64,000 bases of DNA from Drechmeria coniospora (Eukaryota; Ascomycota; Sordariomycetes; Hypocreales; Ophiocordycipitaceae): contig NC_054389.1 of assembly GCF_001625195.1 (NCBI RefSeq), forward strand, positions 10,598,520 to 10,662,519, in the 5' to 3' direction. Positions 19,749 through 31,202 of this stretch are shown here, piece after piece; within the stretch, counting starts at the first letter, position 1; each line of letters begins with the position of its first letter. The notes below the pieces were generated by a model, which was given only the letters and a program-made list of their open reading frames with translations, did not search any database and was not told the origin of the DNA. The translations under genes were made by a program, and so were the position numbers.

Positions 19749-21007
19749 CCATGGACCGACCGGCCGAAGGCACGTAGATCTGCCAAACTCCAGCGCCCAG
19801 CGTCAGCAAGCATGAAGTGATGGAGCGAATCGAATTGTTCTCGTGAATGGTACTAACCGTTCGAGGGGGTCGTGGTTTCTCTTGGTGCCCACGCACGAGC
19901 AAGCCGAGAAGCGACAAGAGGTAGACTCGCACGAACCGACGGACAGGCAGGCAAGGGAGAAGTCTCGCAAGAAAAGAAGTACTTGGGCGAGCGGGGTGAG
20001 GAATAGAGTCGCGTCGTGGGGGCAGGGTGGTGCACGTCCAACTGTGCAAGTGCAAGCTTGTCGGTGTGAGTAAGATGAAGGAGAAATACAAGTATGTGTT
20101 CTAAACGGAGTAGCGACGAACTTGCAAGCATACATGATGCTATTTGGACCTAAGCACTCCGTACGGGCAACAAGGATATCGTAGGCCTGACCCCCACACA
20201 CAGCTTGGTGACGAAATACCTTGGAGGGTATATCATGCTATTTATCATATCAATCACCAGTGTTTACACCCCAAGGACAGCACTTGCATGTACTGCGCTC
20301 TGTAGGTATTGTATTGTAAGTATTGTTGCTGTGGTGGGGTCTGCCTGGTATCTGGGGAAGCTGCTACGTTACGTTCGAGATGCTCATTGATCGTGCCTAC
20401 ACATATCCATCCAGATACGAGTACAATTCGGAGTACCTAGCCACTCTGCAGGCATCAAATATGGCACAGGAATCGACGGAGTAGCAACCGTCAGCCGGTA
20501 CTCCGCACAAAGGCCCGTAAGCAATAAATTCATGACGGTCTGGAAGCCATCCACTCCATGCCAGCTCCAGCTCTCTCGCGGCGCGTGCCGTGCTTGGCAG
20601 CTGCGAGAGGCGCGACAAGATGACGACATTGCCGAACCACCAAACCGCTCTCTCTCTCTCATCTGTCACTCTCACCCAGCTGGGGTACGTCGAACAGACT
20701 AATGGACAAAGGCGTCGTATGATGCAGCCCCCGGTCGTGGGGCGAGAAGGTCGTATCAGTCACCCTGTTCCTGCTTCCTCCTTCGTCCCTGACTTGTCGT
20801 CGTGTTCTCGCCAAAATTTGGACGGCCCAAGCCCGTTCGCAACAGCGGGCTGGTCTTTGCCGAGCCTACCCCATCCACCCCCAAGGCTTTGTCCCGTGCT
20901 GGCTGGTGAGATGTAACCTGCCATCCGCGGGGATCAAGCCCGTTGAGGAAGCCGACCATTCTTTCGTCGTGCACGACGAGGACCTTGGTCCCTGAATTCG
21001 CAGGCGG
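19749..21007. other. Intergenic, promoter of the C2H2 factor
   Basis: 1.26 kb with no supported gene. There is a short CT microsatellite at 20649-20661 (CTCTCTCTCTCTC) and isolated ACTCCGTAC / ACGGAGTA words near 20105, 20160 and 20430. Frames open here lack any recognisable feature. Confidence 0.55.
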
Positions 21008-21718
21008 TCATGCGCCCGTGCCTGACGGTCCTGATTCTTCGTCTGCGCCTGCCTCTCCGTCCTCCAATTCAATCGATGCCGCCGCGTTATTCAGTCCGCT
21101 GTCCTGGTTGCTATTCTCTAGCCCCTCCGCGGCCGACAGAAAGTATTGGGTAACTTCGGGATGATCGTTGAAGTTGGCCAAGTCCAACGGAACGTCGTTG
21201 CGTTCGTTGGCTATCGCTGGTGACGCACCATGATCCATCAAGAGCTTTACCGTTTCTAGATGACCGCCCAATGCTGCCCAGTGAAGGCCGGTGTTCCCGT
21301 GCTCATTGAGATCGTCCAGGAAAGCCTGCTTCTCCTCCTTGGGCCGGCCGTCGAAAGTCTGCAGCAACGCAAGAACCGTTTCTGGCGGCATGTCAGCCCT
21401 GTTCGGTTCACGTTCGCGTTTGAGTTTGCATTCGCTTGGCGGACCAGAGAGAAGCTGGTAATTTTTCACCCATCATTCTCTCTAAACTCCGCTGGCAAAG
21501 CTCTTCATTGACATACCAAAGTGACCGTTGCCGGTCGCCATGTGTAGTGTGGTTGATTTGCCTTCATCCTTTGCAGCCACCAGGATCTCGGCTGGTGAGA
21601 TCTTCTCCCGCTCTGCCAACTCCGTCAACGTCGAGTTTAGATCCGCAGCCTCACCAGCCCGGGCAAAGTAAATGAGATCGTCGATCTCGTCTGCCGTTAG
21701 TTGAGGCGCCATCGTCAT
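21008..21718 (-). CDS. Ankyrin-repeat protein, Yar1-like
   Basis: A 191-residue ankyrin protein. Exons: 21718-21517 and 21381-21008; the 135-nt intron is GTATGT...CGCCAG and its removal joins GNGHF to ETVLALLQTFDGRPKE. N-terminal helix LTADEIDDLIYFARAGEAADLNSTL is followed by two clear ankyrin units, STTLHMATGNGHFETVLALL and GNTGLHWAALGGHLETVKLLMDHGASP, then NDVPLDLANFNDHPEVTQYFL and an acidic tail (IELEDGEAGADEESG). Size, the N-terminal helix and the acidic tail fit the Yar1 type, which chaperones ribosomal protein uS3 (Rps3) on its way to the 40S subunit. The ortholog call rests on architecture, not on a search. Confidence 0.85.
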
Positions 21719-22075
21719 TGGTGATGCTGCAGGTCATCGGTCGCTTCACAAAATTTTGAGAGCCGTCTAGTGAGGGGACTGTGCGGAATTCGGCCGCGCA
21801 CCATTCACACGGTACGGAGTGGGGTGGGTTGAAACGTCGCGTTATTGGGGGCTGTTGAAGTTGTAAGTAGTTTGACTATTAATTATTACTCCGGACTCCG
21901 TACTTGAGTACCCATGTGCAGTAATTAGACCCATGCATCATGCAAATCAAGTAGTACTACGGAGTAAGTACGGAGTACGGAGTATTACTTACATGCTTCG
22001 CACCTACTGCTAGCTAGTAGTAATGTACGAGGCGGAAGCCACCAATTCGCCCTCCCAGCTCCCATTTGCCACCAA
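21719..22075. repeat. Intergenic with tandem TACGGAGTA words
   Basis: Gap between two same-strand genes. At 21955-21990 there is a run of CTACGGAGTAAGTACGGAGTACGGAGTA; ACTCCGGACTCCGTACTT lies at 21888-21905. No exon is seen. Confidence 0.7.
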
Positions 22076-23598
22076 CTAGTAACCAGCGATTCCCTCCACG
22101 TTAGCTGATAGTACGGCCCCCAAGTGCTCGTTCAACCATTCAAACAGATTACCGGCATCGTCAAGCCATTGAATCTCAGCCTTTACACCCATCATCAGCA
22201 TCACTTGCAGCTCACTCTTGAGAGTGGCCAACTCGTCGTCCACCGAGACCAGTTCATCGATGCGGTTCAATGTACCCTTGGCAAAGGTACGGTCCCTATG
22301 ACTAAGGTATCCGACGGGGTCCCGACAACTCGTAGACGACACGGAAGTTCTTGAGGAAGGATTGGTGCTCATGGAATGATGCGTGAAACGGGTCGGTCCG
22401 ATGATGTCCATCCCCGCGTGCATGTGATGTGCCTTGACGCCCAACCAGCGGATGCCTGGATTGTAGGTTGCAGGTTCGCCGGGTAACAATGCCCCAGAAC
22501 CGAATCGATAGCATCGGAAGATGTTGAGTCCGTCTGGGTCAAAATCGGCCAGAACAAACATCGGGATTTGAGGATGCTGCTCATGGAGGAAGCGGAGGAA
22601 GGACTGTGTAATCAAGTCCGGGTACCCCTTTGCCTGCGTACAGTCAACTTGACTGTGCCGCCAATGGAAGGATTCATTTTTTTACCGTAACAAGCAATCC
22701 CGGACCGCAAATGGACGTCTGCCAGAATTGGGTCGAGAGCAACGCGCGGAAGGTTGCCTGAATATGTCAATGGGAAAACTTCTGGCTTTGTGAGCACAAC
22801 GCACGTCTTTTTCCATCACCAAGATCCATCGGGTCGATGGGCACTCAACGGTAGATATCGATCGTACGAGCGGTATTGGAGTTCCCTGCAGATGTTAGAG
22901 GGGGGCAGCCTGTGGTTGCATTCGACGGACCGTATCTCCCAGGGATGCATCAACCTCCGTGCCATCGTGGAGATGGATACAGATGGGACCAAACACCAGA
23001 CCCTTTGCTGTAGCAACCTACGAGGTGTCAGAAATGCAGTCGCCTCGATGTCACACGCCCAAGACTGACAATGTTCAACTGGTGGCGATTCACACCCAAC
23101 GTCAGGGCTAGGCCATCCACGAGGTTATCAACCACTCGCTGCTTCTCAAAGAGCTCCTGATGCTGGTAGAAGATATGACTGATACGGTTAGACTCGAAGT
23201 CGATTCGAAACCGAGAGACCTACCGTTTGGTGAGAATCGTGCCGGATACGAGAGCATCGTGCGAAAGCTGGAGAATGAGAAGAAGGCGGGCTAAAAGGGA
23301 TGTGAGGCCGGAGTAAGGCGTCTGCGTCGTAGATGGAGGTCATACCGAATTTCTTCCCTTCCGCCAGGCTCCTGCCAGGGAAACGTACATGGCTATGTTG
23401 AATCTCGGAGCGGTTGCCTTGTTGCAGATTTCTCGGGGAAACCATGGCAATGCTGACCTCCTTCCTATCGGATAAATCATCAATGATGGACTCCATGATA
23501 CTCTCCATCCGGGCTATCAGTGCACCGGTGGCTGAGCTGGAACGCAATGCGCCTGTCGAGACCTCGTCGAATGTCGTCGGATCCTGGCTTCGAGACAT
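22076..23598 (-). CDS. spo11: Meiotic recombination protein Spo11 (topoisomerase VI A-like)
   Basis: A 408-residue meiotic transesterase that makes programmed double-strand breaks. It is read from seven exons: 23598-23346, 23290-23224, 23178-23070, 23017-22931, 22885-22805, 22757-22686, 22633-22076. All six introns are 45-55 nt with GT...AG ends. Landmarks: RFPGRSLAEGKKF (start of the winged-helix region), KRHIFYQHQELF with the catalytic Tyr at 23168-23166, TAKGLVFGPICIHLHDG, WILVMEKDATF with the metal-binding Glu of the Toprim fold, TAKGYPDL, and FVLADFDPDGLNIF with the Toprim DxD. VKAEIQWL closes the fold. The usual GKGYPD reads AKGYPD here. A stretch of about 25 extra residues (near 22330-22400) sits between GVKAHH and LSHRDR and could hide a further intron. 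Confidence 0.93.
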
Positions 23599-24161
23599 TA
23601 TGCTGAGCACTTCCGGGTACAATGGAAAGCCGATCTTTGGGCGTCGTTATGAATGGGGAATAGGATGCGAGGAATCGGCTCGGTTCCATATCTGCACTTT
23701 TTTTTTTTTTTGCGGCAGGATAGTTGTGCAGGTGCATAGTCGGTGCCTCGTTCCTGCCGTTCCAACCATCAACGTGCTTTTGCTGGTCTTCCTGCCAGAG
23801 ATATGGAAGACAGCAAGGAACACGTATCCCGCCCTCCCTCCTTTCACCCTCAATGTCCGTCTAGAAGCCCCAGAGGCCTTGTCAGGAAGTCAACGAGGCT
23901 CTGAGTGGTTTAGACAAAGCAAGCTATTGTGGCGTTCAACCTCCGCACAGAGATGGCCATCACACCAACCATGTCGGTCGAGAGAGATGGGTGGTATAAT
24001 TTCGGTGCACAATTGTCAAATGGCACCTGCTACGAATGAATATAGACGATCACGCAGGAAGAGACTACTAGATGTTTCGATTTGCTGGACCTTGCCGTCT
24101 TTTTCATGAATCAAAACGTCCAGTCGGCGGGCGTCAAGTCATGCGTGTCCTCGCCCCGAAT
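23599..24161. other. Intergenic, upstream of spo11
   Basis: 560 bases between spo11 and the 3' end of erg7. A 14-base T run lies at 23698-23711. No exon supported. Confidence 0.55.
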
Positions 24162-26525
24162 TTAGCGGTCCACCTGGACGTCGGGGTACTTTCTCGCAAA
24201 CATACCCAGCGCCTTGAGCGTAAAGGTGAACTTGTAGTTCGGGTACGATATCATGCACGACTTGTTGAAGACGCCCTCGATGGCCTCCTGCAGCCACTCC
24301 CCATTGGGCTGCTGACGTCCCATGATCAGCTTGATGCCCTTCTTCAGCGGTTCCTTGTCGGGGTAGTCTGCCTCCATGAGCCCGATGAGGGCCCACGCCG
24401 TTTGGACGACGAGCGAGCCGGAGGGATGCTCGACGTATTCCATCGTTTCGCAGGCCTGACGTGGTTAGACCATGTGCGCACGCATCGGCGGGAATAGGAG
24501 ACATACCTTGTAGCTTTCCGACCATCCGCCGTCCTCGCGCTGCTTGGAGACGAGAAAATGGCATCCTCGTCGGGAGACCTTGCTGTTCGAGTACGTTTCC
24601 CCGATGCTGGCCATGCTTTCCAACGCGAACATGGTCGCGTACGTGAAGCAGATGCCCCAGCTGCCGTACCAGCTGCCGTCGATCCGCTGCGAGCTCTTGA
24701 TCCAATTGGTGGCCCTCTGGACGAAGACCTTGATCTCGTCGGTCCGGTACTCCGGCCAATGCTTGTTGAAGAGGGAGAGCGCGGTGACGCAAGCCGTCGT
24801 GCATTCGGGATAGTCGTACTCGATCATGATGCGGCCAAAGACCTCGGCCGCGTTGAGCATCTCGAGATACTCCCCACCCCTCCGTGCTTCGTACGACGAC
24901 AAGGCGCCATTGTCGTTTTGATACAGCAGCAACGTGTCGACGGCGTCAAAGATGCGTTGCTCCTCCAGCACCTCGGGGAATCCGCCGACGTTTTGGAGGA
25001 GAATGATGGCCTTGAGGGCCTCCGAGATGCAATCGCTGACGCCGTAACCCTGGTCGCGGTTGCTGAAGGGCCAACCGCCCTTGCGGGGCTGCCGATAGCA
25101 CTTTTCCTGGTCCTTGCAGTTGTCCCGAATCTGCTGCCGCTCGAGGTAGTGGAGTGCGCGCTCCAGCATGGGCCGCCATTGCTTGTCATGCTGCAATCCG
25201 GCTTCGAAGACGGCCTGGATCAGAAAGGCCGTGTCCCAGCACTGGACCCCATTCGTGCCGTTGCAGAGCATACCCTCGTCCTTGAGCCACAGGAACTCCT
25301 CGAGCCGTTCAATGTGCCTCTTGACGCTGAAGGCGTCGGGTCCGTCTCGGACGTAGCACACCAGCGTGTTCATCGGCGCGTTGACGGGCGCCAGATCGGC
25401 GTAATCCGTGTTCGCATCCTCCATGTCGACCAGCTCGCTGACCCAGGCCTCGGCCTTTTCCTTGATATAGTTTGGCCTTAGGTAGGGGTTGTAGACGTTG
25501 ACGAGAAACCAGTTGACGCTGTTGAGAAGCCAGGACTTGGGGTGGTAGTTGTCGGCCGCCGCGATGCTGTTTCGGTGGCTTGCCCAGTCGATTTCCGCAT
25601 GAGGCTGGACGAAGAGCTCCTCCCGTAGACCTCGAATCACGTCCGTCTCTTCGCAGCTCCACTTCCTCGAGTAGAGGTAGCCCATGGGCAAGAAGACCTG
25701 TCGAATATGGATCCACCATCGCCAGGGAGAGATTGGCAACCAGTCGGGAAGAAGCCAGATCTCGGGCGGCACCGGGTTGACAATGTCCCAGTCCATGACG
25801 CCGAGGACGGCAAGCCAGAATTTGGCCCAGTGCGGGGAGTTGACGGCGCCGCCAAGCTTGTGCAGGGTCCCTCGCGCCTTGACCATCAACGGATCTTCGG
25901 GGTCAACGCCGACGAGGCGGAGGACGGTGTAGTTGAGAGTGGTGCCGAAGACGGTGCTCTCGCCCTCGATGTGAAGACCCCAGCCTCCATCCTCCGGGTT
26001 CGCTCGGGCGGTGAGATAGTTCTTGATCTCGGTCGCGTAGGCCGACGGAATCGGCGTTTTGGTGACGTACCAGGTGATGACGATACCTGGGAGAAGAAAC
26101 ATCGGTCCGCCGTACTCGCATCCCCAGTGGCCGGAGGGTAGCTGGAGCTTCTCGAAGAAGCTCAGACCGTTCTTCGTCGCCTCCAGTGGCGATTTCGCTC
26201 GCGGCAGCGCCGGGAGGCCCTATGGAAAACGAAAAGAATTGGTGAGCGTCCCATCCATGGGGTCGTCCAGGTCGCAGCACCGCTCCATGCTTACCAGCGG
26301 CATGTTCAGATAGTACTTTTCTGCGTAGCTCTGGGGCCAGTCTTTGGCCGCCTTGTCGTCGGTCAGGTAATGCCACGTGTGACGACTGTCATCGTCCTTC
26401 ATCCTCCACCGGCTGCGGTCCGTCCTTGCCTCGATCCGCGGCTTCCTGGGGAATCCATGCGTGGATTTGTTGACCCGCTTGTGCAACTGGGCATCAGGAA
26501 TATCCCGACCAGATGAGGTTGCCAT
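24162..26525 (-). CDS. erg7: Oxidosqualene cyclase (lanosterol synthase)
   Basis: A 745-residue cyclase that folds 2,3-oxidosqualene into lanosterol for ergosterol synthesis, on the ER/lipid-droplet membrane. Exons: 26525-26295, 26219-24507, 24455-24162; introns are 75 nt (GTAAGC...CATAG) and 51 nt (GTATGT...GTCAG). Landmarks are SRWRMKDDDSRHTWHYL, HWGCEYGGPMFLLPG, QW-type motifs (GGWGLHIEGESTVFGTTLNY, GGWPFSNRDQGYGVSDC, GSWYGSWGICFTYATMF, GGWSESYKACE), and the catalytic acid in VSDCISEA near residue 470. In yeast Erg7 this motif is DCTAE; DCISE keeps the proton-donating Asp. Length is normal. A paralog making another triterpene cannot be excluded without a phylogeny. Confidence 0.92.
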
Positions 26526-27740
26526 GATGTGTGGCAATGATGCACCCGAACGCTGAAAAAAATAGAAGGGAAGCGAGTAAACAAATTGGGGGAACGGTTC
26601 AATGGACGAGAGGTTGAGGTAGAAAGACTCACAAATAGGATGTCAGGTTCATCATCGGCTCGGAGTGTTGGCAACTTCCGTCCCCGTTCCTGTTCAGAGC
26701 GACTTACTCGTACGACCACACTACAGCATGCAAGTACTCTGTAGGGGTGATAACAGTATCCGCGCGACAGAAGGAAGTCAAAAGTTACCAGACGTGACAG
26801 TAGCCCCACTTTCGGACGTCAAGCACACTATAAAGCCAGTACCCTCCTAGTGCTAGTCCTGCTGTTAAACACCAACTGAAGTACTGTACTCCGTACCTAC
26901 GGAGGCATTACGTACTAACCTAGCGCAAGGTGCCAAGTACGTGCCTACGTCAACTGGATACTACAGTAGGTACTCCGTACAGCGCAGCAAGCATCTCGTT
27001 GATGCGGGACGCACCATACTACCACGGAATTGGTATTACGCTTGTCTATCGTACTCGGGACGTAGCAGACTGCTACTGGTAAGTACCTACTAGGTAAGTA
27101 GTAATGTTAGGTGCTACTCCGCAACAATAAGTAGGACGTTCTGTTCATGTAGGCTGTACAGTACATGTACTGTACCGTCTGTACGCGAGCACGGAGTACT
27201 GCTTGCACTATTACTTGTGCTGCACTGCTGGTGGATGTTCTCACCATGCACGTTTGAACCGCGCCTGTTATAGACGGCAGGTGGACGCGTAACAGCACGC
27301 TGTGCAGTAAATACTGGTAGGAGTCGGTAATCGTTCTAGAACATCCGACCAAGTAACCCCACCTCGAAGGCTATTTACACCAGTGCAAGCTTATAGTATT
27401 AGTAGTTAATGCATGCAACTACGGAGTACTCCGTACCAAGGCGAGTGCTTGTACTGTACGGAGTACAGAGTACCGTACTTAAATCACAGTACTTACTTAC
27501 TCCGCAAGTGCCGCTTAATCACTGAGCATGCACACACGATTAATGGACCCCCACTAACTCAGGTACCTGATCGCCTCTTTCATCATACATCACAGCTTCG
27601 TCACCTTAGTCGCTTCCAGGCCTTCCCAGTGCTCCTTTTTGGTGCCCTCAAACTGTGCAAAGCTTTGTTTGTTTTCCTTCACAAAAGCTATTCATCTGTT
27701 TCAGCACGCTGACGGACGGGCGTGTCTGCTCCGTCTCGCC
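26526..27740. repeat. Intergenic with GTAC-rich words
   Basis: Divergent gap between erg7 and sgt1. From 26880 to 27500 it is filled with ACTCCGTAC, TACGGAGTACTCCGTA (27419-27434), AGTACATGTACTGTAC and similar words. The last 120 bases before 27741 are C/T-rich leader. No extra gene seen. Confidence 0.65.
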
Positions 27741-29187
27741 ATGTCGCACATCACCCTCGCGCAGCAAGGCCTCGCCGCTGTGGAAGCGCAGAAGTGGGAG
27801 GAAGGACTGGGCAAGCTCTCGCGGGCGCTGCAGTCATCCTCTAACCCAGCATGGCTCATCGCCCGCTCGAAGGCGCTCATCCACCTCAAGCGCTTCCAGG
27901 AGGCGCTCGACGATGGTGATCGTGCCTGGCATGCCGCTTACGAGCGGAACAAGCGGCCTCTCATGGTCGAGGCTCACTACCGACGGGCCGTGGCCTACTT
28001 CCGTCTGGGTCAGCATGCCAACGCCGACTGCTGCTGCATCTACGCCATGCGTCTGATCAAAGGCTCGTCGGCCGTGGAGAAGGCCGATCCGAAGGATGCC
28101 AACGTCGACGACCGAGGCTACTGGACGCCAACGCTGCAGGACGCCATGGAGGAAGGCAAGGCCGACAGCTACAACCAGAGCGACCGGGTCGGCGACATGA
28201 GTCTTGGGATGAAGCGCGAAGGCTCACAGGCACAGGTCGGGGAGTGGCGCCTGGCCAGCACGCTGCGGATGCAGATTCTGCGCGCCATGGAGAGCCTGCC
28301 GCAGGAGGACGAGGCACGAAGGCCGACGACAACGCTCGTTCCCGAGAAGAAGGCTCCCGCGGGAATCGTGCATGCCTTGACCAAGGCGGAACAAATGAAG
28401 GCGGAAGAAAAGAAGGCGGCGGCGGCGACGGCCCCCACGGCGGCGAAGCCCGCTGTTCCCAGCGACACCCCTCTACGGGTGCAAGAGTTTCAGAGCAACG
28501 TTGACATGTCGGTATCCATCTTTTCGAAGGGAAACACCAATGAAAAGCTCACGGTCTCTTTCCTCCCCGCCGCCGTCGAATTGGATCATATCGTGTACCC
28601 GAGCGGGCAGGAAAAGCCCTTCCGGCTCGATCTCTGGGGTGAGATTGATGCGGCCAAGTCAGGGTACACGGTCACGCCAAACAAGGTGGAGCTCAGACTG
28701 GCCAAGAAGATGGCCGGAAAGTGGCCTCAGCTGCGGAAGGAGGAGAACCGCGAGGCAGGCGGGCCGTAGGTTACTCTCTGCCACGCCGATGGATGGCACT
28801 GACACTTCTGCCAGGACCCAAGGCAAGCAAGCCGGCAGCAGCAGCAGCGCCGTGGCAGCAAATCCCTCGACGGTGGACAGTTCCAAGGCCACGGTAGGTG
28901 GTGCAGTCGACCAGGGCGCCGCGCATGCGTACCCGTCGTCGCATCGGCAAAAGGTCGCAAAGGACTGGGAGAAGATCGAGGCGGAGGATGAGGAGGAGGG
29001 AAAAGATGTCAACGACTTCTTCAGGACGCTGTACAAGGGCGCGACGCCGGATCAGCAGCGGGCGATGAAAAAGAGCTTCCTCGAGAGCAACGGGACTTCG
29101 CTCAGCACAGACTGGAATGACGTGAAATCGCGCGAGGTGCAGGTGGTGCCTCCACGGGGCGTCGAGCCGAAGAAGTGGTCGCAGTGA
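27741..29187 (+). CDS. sgt1: SGT1-type co-chaperone (TPR, CS and SGS domains)
   Basis: A 465-residue Hsp90 co-chaperone that acts with Skp1 in SCF and kinetochore complex assembly. Exons: 27741-28765 and 28815-29187; the 49-nt intron (GTAGGT...GCCAG) joins the CS and SGS halves in frame. N-terminal TPR region about residues 1-125 (LAQQGLAAVEAQKWEEGLGKLSRAL, AHYRRAVAYFRLGQHANADCC), a charged Lys/Ala-rich linker, the CS domain about 245-340 (QSNVDMSVSIFSKGNTNEKLTVSFLP, YTVTPNKVELRLAKK), and the SGS domain at the end (VAKDWEKIEAEDEEE, DVNDFFRTLYKGATPDQQRAMKKSFLESNGTSLSTDW). The stop codon lies in a 13-base tandem repeat. Convergent with the dioxygenase gene. Confidence 0.95.
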
Positions 29188-29218
29188 CGGGGCGCGGTGA
29201 CGGGGCGCGGTGACGGGG
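29185..29218. repeat. 13-bp tandem repeat over the sgt1 stop codon
   Basis: TGACGGGGCGCGG is present twice and then in part a third time; the first TGA is the sgt1 stop. It lies in the 284-bp gap between the two converging genes. Confidence 0.8.
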
Positions 29219-29471
29219 AAGGGTGGTAGAGCCAAGGCGGCAAATTCATTTTCATTCTCGTTTCTACTCATGTACGCTTGATGCATGGTCGTCACCATCA
29301 CGCCGTCTCGGGGCGAGGGCGATGAAGGAAGCGCGTTCCCGTCCCGCGTCCATGCCTGGTCGTCGGTGCCCTCCCCCTCCCCATTACGTCGGCCATCCAT
29401 CCCACTTACCGTCCATCTAGGTGCCAGGTCTCGGCCGACGGGCAGGATGTACGGCACGAGGTCTTGGTTGG

Positions 29472-31202
29472 CTATGCGACGGCGGTGGGATGCAACGTCT
29501 TGACCCTTTCCAGCACGTGCCGATGCCAGGGCGAGTGCATCAGGTCCTTCTGGGCCAACTCGGGCGACCACTCGACCGGTCCCCGGTGGGCCTCTGCGCG
29601 GCCCTTTGGGATGTGGGAGGCGGTGCTGAGGAAGTCTTCGGCGGCAATGTAGGCGCCGCGCAGCCAGCGGGAGCCGCCGCGGGAGGTATCGAAGGCGGTG
29701 CGGCCGTGCATGAGGCGGAGGTTGTCGAAGATGACGCACTCCCCGGGGGCCATCTTGCGACTGTGGAGGGCGTCGTCGGCGTTGACGAGGGATTCGAAGA
29801 CGCGAGCCGCGCCGATCCATGGGCCCAGGTCCGGCTGGAGGCCTCGATGGGGCGCTTGAAAGGGCGGGCTCCAGTGAACGGCGGCGAAGGCATCGCCCTC
29901 GCCCTCGCCGTCGTTTCCGTGCTCGAGAGCGATGACGGGTCGCGATGCCATGTACCGGTGACCGTTCTTGTCGTAGCCGTAGGGGACATTGTGATGGGCG
30001 AGAGGCGCCATCGGGGAGCTTGGGTGCCGCGCAAAGGGCCAGAGGAGGCGACCGACACGCTCGCCGTCGCTGAAGAGGCTCTCGCCGCCGTCGCAGTCGT
30101 TGTCCATGCAGTGCAGGACCTGGATCATCGGCGGCGGGTCGAGGTAGAGGAGATCCTGGTGGAGGCCGAGGTGGACCGTCGTGTACGCGACGTTCTCCGC
30201 TGCGACCTTGGCGCGGACGTCAAAGGTGCGACCGTAAAAGGTTTCGCGGATGTTGGCGAGTCGGGTCGTGATGGCGACGACGGACTCCTCCGATCGTGGC
30301 ACGTTGACGAGGTAGACGATGCCGAGGCGACATATGTCGATGACGGCATCCCAAAAGGCCGGGCTGTCCTGCCGCATGTACTCGTCGTAGTCGATGCGGC
30401 GGATGTGTCTCTCGAGCGTCGCACCGTCCCAGTACCGAACGCCGGTGCGACGGAGGATGCTACGCTTCCGAGGAAGCGAGCCGCCGTCGTCGCATTCCGC
30501 ATGCCGACGGCGACGACCGAGGGTGGCGTCCACTTCGGACCAGGGGAGCAGCATCTCGTGGCCTCCTTCGGCTCCCGCCCGACCCCCTCGAAGCGTCTGG
30601 CGGTAACGCGGAATGTCGTTGCGAAAGCGGATGGCGAGTCCTCGCTCCGTTGACCGCACGTCCTCGAGGCCAATGTCGAGAGGGATCTCGACGGAACCAA
30701 ACGATTTGTTCCCCGAAGCTGGGTCTCGACAGGCCACACAGGTGCAGCTATCCCGCAGCGTCGTTGGTGTCAAGAGACGACGGCGGGGCCTTGCTCGTCC
30801 ATCACCAACGCCATCGCCATGCGCAGAAACACGATCCCCATCCTGTATGTAAAGCGCGCCCCTCGTCCACGAGATTGCCGTGTCCGACCTCTCGGCGTCG
30901 TGAAGGCGAAGGAGCCGGGGAATCTCCCCATCGATCTGGTGCGCGTATTGGTGCTCGTGCTCGTGCTCGTGCTCGGGAGCTTGATCGGGCCAGCGTCGCC
31001 GTGCCGCCGCCGCCGCCGTCGCCACCGCCCTCTTCTTCTCTCCCATCTTCACCACCGTCGTCGTCGTCCTCTTCTCTACTGAGCGGCAAAGGTAGCGAAA
31101 GCATCGGCGAGTACACGTGGCAGAAGAGAGGGCGGTGCGGGCGCTGGCAGGCGCCGCCGTCGGTCTTGCCCTACAGACGACGGTGCGAGCGGACCCCAAC
31201 AT
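29472..31202 (-). CDS. Gamma-butyrobetaine dioxygenase-like (TauD/TfdA family)
   Basis: A 576-residue Fe(II)/2-oxoglutarate dioxygenase, likely the last step of carnitine synthesis. The ATG at 31202 starts an Arg/Ala-rich mitochondrial presequence; the open frame continues upstream to 31304 but that part is hydrophobic leader-like. An N-terminal DUF971/GBBH-N zinc motif is visible (LRDSCTCVACRDP with distal His/Cys). The catalytic domain has HLGLHQDLLYLDPPP (the HxD iron ligands), DGGESLFSDG, the distal iron His in RLMHGRTAFD, and the 2-oxoglutarate Arg in SRWLRGAY. A Glu-His repeat (EHEHEHEHQ) near residue 80 comes from a GCTCGT hexanucleotide run at 30948-30976. Trimethyllysine hydroxylase is the closest alternative. 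Confidence 0.82.
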   Translation of the reverse strand: MLGSARTVVCRARPTAAPASARTALSSATCTRRCFRYLCRSVEKRTTTTVVKMGEKKRAVATAAAAARRRWPDQAPEHEHEHEHQYAHQIDGEIPRLLRLHDAERSDTAISWTRGALYIQDGDRVSAHGDGVGDGRARPRRRLLTPTTLRDSCTCVACRDPASGNKSFGSVEIPLDIGLEDVRSTERGLAIRFRNDIPRYRQTLRGGRAGAEGGHEMLLPWSEVDATLGRRRRHAECDDGGSLPRKRSILRRTGVRYWDGATLERHIRRIDYDEYMRQDSPAFWDAVIDICRLGIVYLVNVPRSEESVVAITTRLANIRETFYGRTFDVRAKVAAENVAYTTVHLGLHQDLLYLDPPPMIQVLHCMDNDCDGGESLFSDGERVGRLLWPFARHPSSPMAPLAHHNVPYGYDKNGHRYMASRPVIALEHGNDGEGEGDAFAAVHWSPPFQAPHRGLQPDLGPWIGAARVFESLVNADDALHSRKMAPGECVIFDNLRLMHGRTAFDTSRGGSRWLRGAYIAAEDFLSTASHIPKGRAEAHRGPVEWSPELAQKDLMHSPWHRHVLERVKTLHPTAVA

